Below, in pieces: positions 57,409 to 64,000 of a stretch of DNA of 64,000 bases; within the stretch, counting starts at the first letter, position 1, and every line of letters starts with the position of its first letter. The position numbers and the translations under genes were made by a program. The notes beneath the pieces are model-generated. The model did not search any database. It worked only from the letters and a program-made list of their open reading frames with translations, and was not told the DNA's origin. Source of the stretch: Nemertoderma westbladi (taxonomy: Eukaryota; Xenacoelomorpha; Nemertodermatida; Nemertodermatidae); NCBI GenBank assembly GCA_032718475.1, contig JAUCBJ010009141.1, positions 124,001 to 188,000 of the forward strand. The letters run 5' to 3'.

Positions 57409-59205
57409 TAACTACTACTACTACTACTACTAGGTCGAGCGAACTCGGACAGTGGAAATGAGATCCTTCCAGGCTTCCAGATTCTCAATATTTGTCACAA
57501 TTACGTTTCTCTCAAGTTAAGTATTCCTTTCAAGTGGATGTAGGACAATTCGGTCCCGGACAATTCGGTCCCGGACAATTCGGTCCCGGACAATTCGGTC
57601 CAAAAACACTAAATAAATGGGACTGAATTGTCCGGGAGCGAATTGTCCGGGACCGAATTTTCCTAGGACCAAATTGTCCTAGGACCGAATTGTCCGGGAC
57701 CGAATTGTCCGGCACCGAATTGTCCGGATAGCAACTTTTTAGTGCTTTATTGAAATTGGTGAATGTTCTAGAACATTAGTAGAGATATTTTTTTTATGGT
57801 AGCTAGTGTTATTTACTTGCTAGAATTTTTTGAAATTTTAGAAATACTGTACTTTTTTTTATTTTAGTTATTGGTAGTGTTCGAGAACATTATTATATAT
57901 TATTTATTAAGGTGTAGCTAGTGTTTTTTTTTACTAGCTAGCATTTCCTTGAAATTATAAAAGCAATTGTGAAAACATTGATATTACAGAATTAGGCCTA
58001 AACTGTTGCAGATTATATTAATTTCCATAAATAATGATGACATTATAACAGTACCTGAATGAGATCCAGCTATTATCTAGGATAATAATTTAGGCTTGTT
58101 AACCAACCAACAACACATACAGTATACTTACGCAATATATTAAAAAAATCAGTTTTAAACATTTTAAATACATACTATTACTAGCTAGTAAATAATTCAC
58201 AAGCTCCATAAAAACACCATAGCTACCATAACTAATAATGTTAACAAAAAAATGTAAAATTTTTTTTATTTTGAAAAAAATACTAGCTAGTAAATAAAAC
58301 ACTACTGTAGCTACCATATAATAATATATATTGAGGTCCTAGAACATTCACCATTATGTAGTACCAATTAAATTTGGTCCCGCACAATTCGGTCCCGGAC
58401 AATTCGGTCCCGCCGGACAATTCGGTCCCATTAATATGCATGTTTTAAGACCGAAATGTCCTAGTCAGAATCCGGACAAGTCGGTCCCGGACAGTTCGGT
58501 ACCAAAATGCAAAACCGAATTGTCCGGGTCCGAATTGTCCGGACCGAATTGTCCGGGACCGTATTGCGCCGGCTTCCCTTTCAAGCTGGTCTATATATGT
58601 TATAGCCGGTCGTCCACGGCTACGCTTTCCATGTATTGGTTGCCAGAAAAGTAGATCTGACATGACCACGTCTTTACTCGTCTTCTTCCCACGTCTTGCC
58701 ACGTCTTCTTCTTAATCTGCGTTCACGGAGGGTGGTTGATACAGGTGGTATTGTACCATAAAGCTCGGCGTTTGTCTTGTGTTGTCTCCAGCTGATGTTT
58801 AGGGCTGCCCTTAGTAGTCTTGTGTAACAGCAATCAATTCGTTGTTCAAGTGATATAGTCAGTGTCCAGGTCATACGTGAGCGAGAGACTGAATCAAAGG
58901 CGTTGAAGAAGTGAACAAAGATAACAGCCAGATGCCTGTCTTTCTTTTTTGATAACTCTTCAATTATCCTTCCAAGTGCAAAAATGGGCTCCATGGTCCC
59001 ACGACCTTTACGGAACCCATTCTGATTTCCACGGAGCAGTCTCTCAATGGGATCCCTGATGCGATTTAATAGAATTCTATTGTATAGTTTTGCAGCAATC
59101 GAGATCAACGAGATTCCCCGAAAAGAACCATAGAGTGTTAGGTTGCTCTTCTTAGAAGGGGAACAACTTATTTGTTTTAATTTCTTGAGGGAATCTACTC
59201 TACCG
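57409..59205 (-). pseudogene. Chimeric LINE: LINE B RT fragment joined to LINE A 3' end, split by a foldback element
   Basis: On the minus strand, 59205-58872 matches LINE B (GSFRGISLISIAAKLYNRIL, NQNGFRKGRGTMEPI, FNAFDSVSRSRM). At 58872/58871 it switches abruptly to LINE A (WTLTISLEQRIDCCYTRLL, TNAELYGTIPPVSTTLRERRL, HGKRSRGRPAITYIDQL), which runs on to the TAG-repeat tail at 57410-57433. The joint keeps the reading frame. Compare 54703-54714 and 47818-47840 for the parents. The LINE A part is interrupted at 57535-58576 by another element. Confidence 0.88.
57535..58576. mobile_element. Foldback element built from GGACAATTCGGTCCC units
   Basis: The element is flanked by CCTTTCAAG at 57526-57534 and 58577-58585, a 9-bp direct repeat; the LINE A sequence is continuous across it. 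Both ends consist of many direct and inverted copies of GGACAATTCGGTCCC, in opposite overall orientation. The AT-rich middle also contains inverted pairs (GGTAGCTAGTGTTATTTACT near 57797 against AGTAAATAAAACACTACTG near 58280). There is no coding capacity. It is a non-autonomous DNA element of foldback type, family unknown. Confidence 0.82.
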
Positions 59206-59247
59206 ACAGAGATACAAACGACATGTTCTTGTAAAATATATTTTTTA

Positions 59248-59382
59248 GCACTTTTCCAATCGCTAATATTTTGTACAGAAATACAGTATTTTATATACAA
59301 AGTACTGTATGTCGGATTGACTAATGGAAAATTATGTATGGTATTATTTGTATAAATTATGTATGTACGATATATATTGTAG
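59248..59382. repeat. Second copy of the 56505-56635 dispersed repeat
   Basis: Matches 56505-56635 with a small insertion near 59338-59362. The match stops at TATTGTAGGAT, exactly where TGTGACGGGATC begins, suggesting that an element inserted there. Confidence 0.75.
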
Positions 59383-59842
59383 GATGTGACGGGATCTACG
59401 GATCCCGGTTTATCCGTTTGGGTTTTCTATCTACGCGTCCCCGCCGTGTATATGAAAAGGTTCGTTAAGAGTTCTGATGTTCGGTAATATGTATAAAGGT
59501 ATAATATAGTTGATATAGCACAGTTGAATGGATGACACGGTTACCGGTAGATAAGTATTACATGTGATGGCGGTAGCGGACGGTGATAGAAGTCACCGTT
59601 CCACCCTACTGAACTGACTGAGTAAACTGAATGAATGTTGCATCGACCGGTAATATATATTGCACGGTTTGGCCGTTATTACTGTACCCAGTCGATGCTG
59701 TCCCCCCATTGGCTAATATCCTACTTCTCGCCCTTTCACCTTCCCTGGTGTGTTTCCCGTTGCCCCTGTTATTCTCCTTCTTTCAGGGGCATGGCCCCTG
59801 ACCCTTATTGTGTGTGTCTCTCCTTCCCACTCTATTGGGGTG

Positions 59843-59875
59843 GCACGAGGTTGATATTGGTAATCAACCTCGTGC
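59843..59875. other. Perfect 13-bp stem-loop
   Basis: GCACGAGGTTGAT, a 7-nt loop, then its exact complement ATCAACCTCGTGC. Confidence 0.9.
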
Positions 59876-59946
59876 TCCCAATATTGCTTAACGGCTCACT
59901 TTATGGGTTTGTGTTAGCGGAATTGGATAAGCTAACACTCCCCCTC

Positions 59947-59975
59947 ATGCTATCTTCCCGGTGAGAAGATAGCAT
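59947..59975. other. Perfect 11-bp stem-loop
   Basis: ATGCTATCTTC, a 7-nt loop CCGGTGA, then GAAGATAGCAT. The loop length is the same as in the stem-loop at 59843. Confidence 0.9.
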
Positions 59976-60497
59976 CCACCTAAAGTGCGCTACAATTCCG
60001 CTGGATCCCGATCTAGCATCGGGTGTGGGGTGGGTCTATTTTCTTTCAGAGCCGGCTTTCCGGGCCGCTCCCTATGGGTATGATAATGCTACCCTCTGGC
60101 GTTTCGTGTCGGGCCGATCGTGCGCTTCTCTCACACAATTTTTGTTTCCCCGGCACTCTCACCACTCTCACCCTAACTCTCGCATACTCCCGGACCTCCT
60201 CGTCCCACACTCTTCCTCTCACTTCTCCTCCCCCACACTTGAATTGCGCCCACGCTCTCTTCGCACTCCGCACTATCACCTCTCTACTCTCTGTCACTCC
60301 CTAAGGCCCTAATCTCTAATGCTACCCCTGTGCTATCATACTATCTACCTACTACTTACTTGCTAACTATCTAACTATCTTACTTTCTACTAACTCTCCG
60401 ACTCTAACTAGCTCTACTAAGTCTAACTAACTCCTGCTAACTCTCTACTTCTACTAACTCTACTTGACTCCTCTAAGTCTACCAACTCTCCTAACTA

Positions 60498-61676
60498 CGT
60501 GGCGCTTGCGGTGCCCACAACCCCTTTACTACTACTTCCTTCTACGTGGCGCTTGCGGTGCCCACAACCACTCTTCTATCTGGCACCCTATGTGCCCTCT
60601 CTACTACTCAACTACCTCTCTAACTCTACTACCTGGCACCCTATGTGCCCTCTCTGCTCTACTCTACTGCCTGGCACCCTATGTGCCCTCTCTACTACTC
60701 TACTACCTCTAACTCTCTAACTCTACTACCTGGCACCTTATGTGCCCGCTCTACTACCTCTAACACTCTAACTCTACTATCTGGCACCCTATGTGCCCTC
60801 TCTACTACTCTACTACCTCTAACTCTCTAACTCTACTACCTGGCACCCTATGTGCCCGCTCTACTACCTCTAACACTCTAACTCTACTACCTGGCACCCT
60901 ATGTGCCCTCTCTATTACTCTACTCTAACTCTACTACCTGGCACCCTATGTGCCCTCTCTACTACTCCACTCTAACTCTACTACCTGGCACCCTGTGTGC
61001 CCTCTCTACTACTCTACTCTATCTCTAACTTACTTCCTTTCATCTACTCGCCTGCACGTGACGCTCTGAGTGCCGGCAGAGTGGGTACATTAATTATGTG
61101 AACTACTACTAACTCTTACTAACTCTACTAACTCTCTACTAACTCTACTACTAACTCTCTACTAACTCAGCTAACTCTACTACTAACTCTTTTTATGCCC
61201 GGCACCTCTCGTGCCCGGCACCCACCCTAATTAACATACCCTGCTCTTACATCAAACACGTCATCACGCCCGTGCCCCACTTAGTTCAACGCATTCCCTA
61301 CTAACTCTACTACGTGGCGCTTGCGGTGCCCACAACCACTCTGCTTACTACTTTCTACGTGGCGCTTATGGTGCCCACAACCCTCTACTACTCTACTAAC
61401 TTTCTAACTAACGGTACTACGTACCCTCTTACTACTCTAACTCTCTCTACTAGCTAGCGGTACTACGTACCCTCTTACTCTTACTCTCTCTAACTGACTA
61501 ACGGTACTACGTACCCTCTAACTCTTACTCTCTCTCTAACTAACTAACGGTACTACGTACCCTCTAACTCTTACTCTCTCTACTAACGGTACTACGTACC
61601 CTCTAACTACTCTAACTCTACTAACGGTACTAACTGACTAACTAACTAACTCTAACTCTAGGTACTACGTACCTCC
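60498..61676. repeat. Array of about 20 short stem-loops in CT-rich linkers
   Basis: Fourteen units have a 5-bp stem and a 5-nt loop: GGCAC or GGCGC, a variable loop, then GTGCC. They start at 60501, 60548, 60582, 60635, 60673, 60732, 60783, 60842, 60893, 60940, 60987, 61201, 61316 and 61361. Loops include CCTAT, CTTAT, CCTGT, CTCTC, TTGCG and TTATG. Six further units read GGTAC-TAC-GTACC, starting at 61413, 61459, 61503, 61549, 61588 and 61661. Linkers are CTACTAACTCT-like. The GGCAC/GGCGC change swaps A-U for G-U against the same 3' arm, keeping the RNA pairing. Confidence 0.88.
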
Positions 61677-62075
61677 TAACTAACTCCTAACTACCTAACT
61701 TCTACCTACTTTATTATTTAATTATTTATTATTATTTTTTAATTAAATAAGTTTTATGCGTGGGAAGGGCGTCTCGCCCTCATTCCCACCCCCCTCAGTC
61801 CAAAACTTTGGACGACTAAAAACTCTCAGGTGCCCCTTCTTCCAGTAGGCACTCTCCCACTGCCCTCCTATACGTCCTCTGACTCTTTGCCACACTCTCT
61901 TCGACACTACCTCTGCTGGCCTCCCCCTTCGTATGTGCGCTGGCATTAAAGGCCTCGACGACCCCCGCTTGTCCCTCGGCATACACGACGCCCGCCCATG
62001 CAACGCCCCCTCGCACCGTGCCAGCCCCGCGCGCGTACGCAACACGCCTCCTTCTACTTTCCCGACTTCGTTCTG
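61677..62075 (-). other. Region downstream of the minus-strand gag
   Basis: An AT-rich stretch (61700-61750), then GC-rich DNA with ORFs in two overlapping frames (61743-62045 and 61816-62016, minus). These might be decayed continuation of the retroelement, but no protease or RT motif is visible. Confidence 0.35.
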
Positions 62076-64000
62076 TTAGCTCATGGGCTTCTCTGCCCCT
62101 GGTTTAGTCCTTTCACATCCTCTCCTTTTCCAACACTCTCCGGATCTGTGTCCTTTTACCACACATCGATGACATAGTCCGTTTGCGCCTGTGTAGGCTA
62201 CACGATCTCGTTTGGGTAACGCTTGCCAGTGCTTACAATTCCTGGTCTTATGGGTTCCGTCCCGATGTAATTGACATTCGAATCCTGGATTATAGCGTTT
62301 CCTGTATAGTCCTTCAGGTATCGCGCGTAGGTTTATATGTACCGATTTAGTGTTTCGATTGTCTAGACTCGGCCTACTGGGTATATTGGGATTGTGTTTA
62401 TTTTTGGTGTTATTTTCTTTCTGTCCCTGCCACGGTGTGGCCCTGCTACCAGCTGACTGTGGACTAGCAGTCCCCTGTATGGCTGTGTGTGGTAGCGACT
62501 GTCCGCACGACCTGTTCTCGTCCAGGGAGTTCGATGTTCTTGCTCCTATTGGGGTATATTGTCGATATTGTGATGGGGGAGTGTCACCCTGCCCCCCCCC
62601 CCACCCCCGGCTGGTATGTTTGGTACTGGGGTTGATGTTAATATATTGGGGCCCATACATCTATCTGCAATAATCCCCCCCCCCCCCCTTCCCTGGGTAT
62701 ATGTTATGTCCCTTTATATTATAGTCATGCTGCTGTACCGATATAGGCCTACCCACTTCTTGCCTACCTACCGGCATGTACTCCGCGGCTTCCGGGTTTA
62801 ATCCCGTCGTTCGCGCTACCCTATCGCCTACTCTATCTCTCCCAGCATGGCCTATAATAGCATGTGCAGTAAGGCCTACAGTATGTCCTGCAGTCTGCAT
62901 GTGCCTCCTCGAACCAAAGTTTACTCTTTGCGAATCTCGAATCTCCCCGCAACTACCGCACTCTCTATCGGCAGCTATATCCCGTCGGGAAGCTTCTCTT
63001 CGATCCCCTTTCCTGTTCTCGACTTTGTATCGGTACGTCCTGTACCCCTCTCTTGGCGTGTGGTGCGTTTCTCCAGGGCGACGGCAATCTCCCAAAGTTC
63101 GACCCCACTGACTCCCTAACTCCATCTCTACTATCGACGGTCCGCCATCCGTCCTCGCACTGCTATCGTTTGTGGCGACACTTCTTCTACTATCTTCTAT
63201 TCTTCTCTTTTCTGTGCAGTATTCCGGCTCGTGAGATCTCTCGTCGACCCCCCGATTAAACTCCACTATTCCCCCTCTCTTCTGATCGGGCTCGACGCTT
63301 CGTCTGCCTCCTCGCGACATCAACTTGCCTCTCTCTGCTCGATCGCACGCCGCTGGGGATACTCGCAATCCCCCTATTACTCTCCGTCGCCGGGTGTTGC
63401 GGTTTACCTAATTCGGCCCGCGCATTATCCGCTGACGCCTGTGGGACACTCTCTGCCCCCCCTCTCTCGCTACTAATCTCTCGCGGTGGGGTGCCCGTAG
63501 CCCCCCCCCCCCCCCCCACCCGCCACTTCTAACTTCACTATCTCTTACTACACTTCTACACTTCTACACCCCTCTCGTGGGGCATTCTCTGCCCCCCCTC
63601 TCTCGCCACTAATCTTATGTGGTGGGGCGCCCGTAGCCCCCCCCCCCCCCCCCCACTCGCCACATCTTACTTCACTATCTCTTACTTCGTCTCTACATCC
63701 CTCTCTAGTCGATGCACTGTCTCTACTACTGCTGGGTCTATTCACCCCCGCCTCTCTCTCTACTACTGCGTGGCCTACCAGGCCCACGTCGGGTTGGCTC
63801 AACCCCGCCACTTCCTGCCTACTAACTACGTGGCTTACCAGGCCACCGTCTGCCGGGCTATGTACGTCCGACGCGTTCACATTGATAGCACCATTCCCAA
63901 TATTATTTGTTAAATCAATTAAATTATTAGAATTTGAAACGGGGTTATTATTTAAATTATTTAAATTAGAATTATTTGAATTATTCTGAATATTTAAATT
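62076..64000 (-). pseudogene. Third BEL/Pao-like gag, runs off the right edge
   Basis: Read from the right edge, the frame is open from 64000 with an Asn-rich stretch (NNSNNSNLNNLNNN). It continues through duplicated phrases (GGLVSHVV, VGLVGHAVV) to 63548, shifting frame at G-runs (plus-strand C-runs 63501-63519 and 63640-63654). The frame from 63368 continues past a TAG at 62661-62663 to 62076. Near its end are FECQLHRDGTHKTRNC and the CCHC knuckle CHRCVVKGHRSGEC, spaced as in BEL/Pao gag. No pol follows on this strand within the window. The segment between 63260 and 63870 includes a tandem duplication (GGGGGATG-PP repeated). The Gag start lies outside the window. Confidence 0.65.
62586..62686. 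repeat. Long C homopolymers within the minus-strand gag
   Basis: C-runs at about 62588-62603 and 62671-62686. With those at 63501-63519 and 63640-63654, four runs of roughly 10-19 C (G on the coding strand) interrupt the gag. Each codes a Gly stretch and is a likely site of slippage or assembly error. Confidence 0.8.

Larger units (their letters stand above)
59383..60497. other. Hairpin-rich, CT-rich region, left part (possible LTR of a minus-strand element)
   Basis: Begins TGTGACGGGATCTACGGATCCC, where the preceding repeat is interrupted, so this may be the edge of an LTR element. It holds an unusual number of perfect inverted repeats: 59390-59407, 59783-59801, 59843-59875, 59911-59938, 59947-59975 and 60007-60023. 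The stretch 60120-60490 is CT-rich. ORFs through it are low complexity and unconvincing. Confidence 0.5.

Noticed and set aside
59635-60312. Ser/Leu/Pro-rich ORFs on the plus strand near 60 kb
   Set aside because: Low-complexity frames through CT-rich hairpin DNA, open in several frames at once.
60498-61676. CRISPR array
   Set aside because: The genome is eukaryotic, repeats are only ~15 bp hairpins, and linkers are low-complexity CT sequence rather than unique spacers.

Overview
The window is metazoan nuclear DNA, very probably from an invertebrate, although I cannot name the species. The evidence is a long AT-rich satellite, BEL/Pao LTR retrotransposons, LINEs, a foldback element, and one recognisable host gene, an adhesion GPCR. 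There is no bacterial operon structure, and a 100-N gap marks a draft assembly. Most of the window is transposable elements inserted into one another.

Layout. (1) 1-27089 is one array of about 417-bp satellite monomers. It is split by a 5'-truncated, GC-rich non-LTR element at 1676-4497 (10-bp direct repeats CTTACATTTA) and by BEL/Pao element 1 at 12703-23648 (LTRs TG...CA, 5-bp TSD TAAAC, polypurine tract). (2) 27090-27189 is the gap. (3) 27190-32500 is non-coding DNA with short repeats, a LINE fragment and a decayed retroelement relic. (4) A LINE, here called LINE A, has its reverse transcriptase split by BEL/Pao element 2 (33597-47446, TSD ACACC). (5) 48916-51551, minus strand, is the intronless LRR-bearing adhesion GPCR; its frame is broken by a (GGCCC)6 repeat. 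(6) 52107-55835 is a nearly complete but dead second LINE, LINE B. (7) 57409-59205, minus strand, is a LINE B/LINE A chimera, itself split by a 1-kb foldback element. (8) 59383-61740 is a CT-rich tract packed with stem-loops. (9) 62076 to the right edge, minus strand, is a third BEL/Pao-like gag.

How the parts relate. Elements 1 and 2 share one plan: gag, protease, a gutted pol, integrase C-terminus, a 1.3-1.7 kb spacer, a large third ORF, a small basic ORF, then the 3' LTR. In both, the integrase catalytic core is gone, and in element 1 the RT as well, so neither looks autonomous. The most interesting single object is the intact 814-codon third ORF of element 1 (19577-22021). It appears to combine a DEDD/RNase D-WRN-like exonuclease fold with two C-terminal zinc knuckles. 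It has no frame break, whereas gag and pol beside it have several. The second is the stem-loop array near 60-61.7 kb, where arms and loop lengths are conserved while loop bases vary.

All family names come from reading motifs by eye; no database search was possible.
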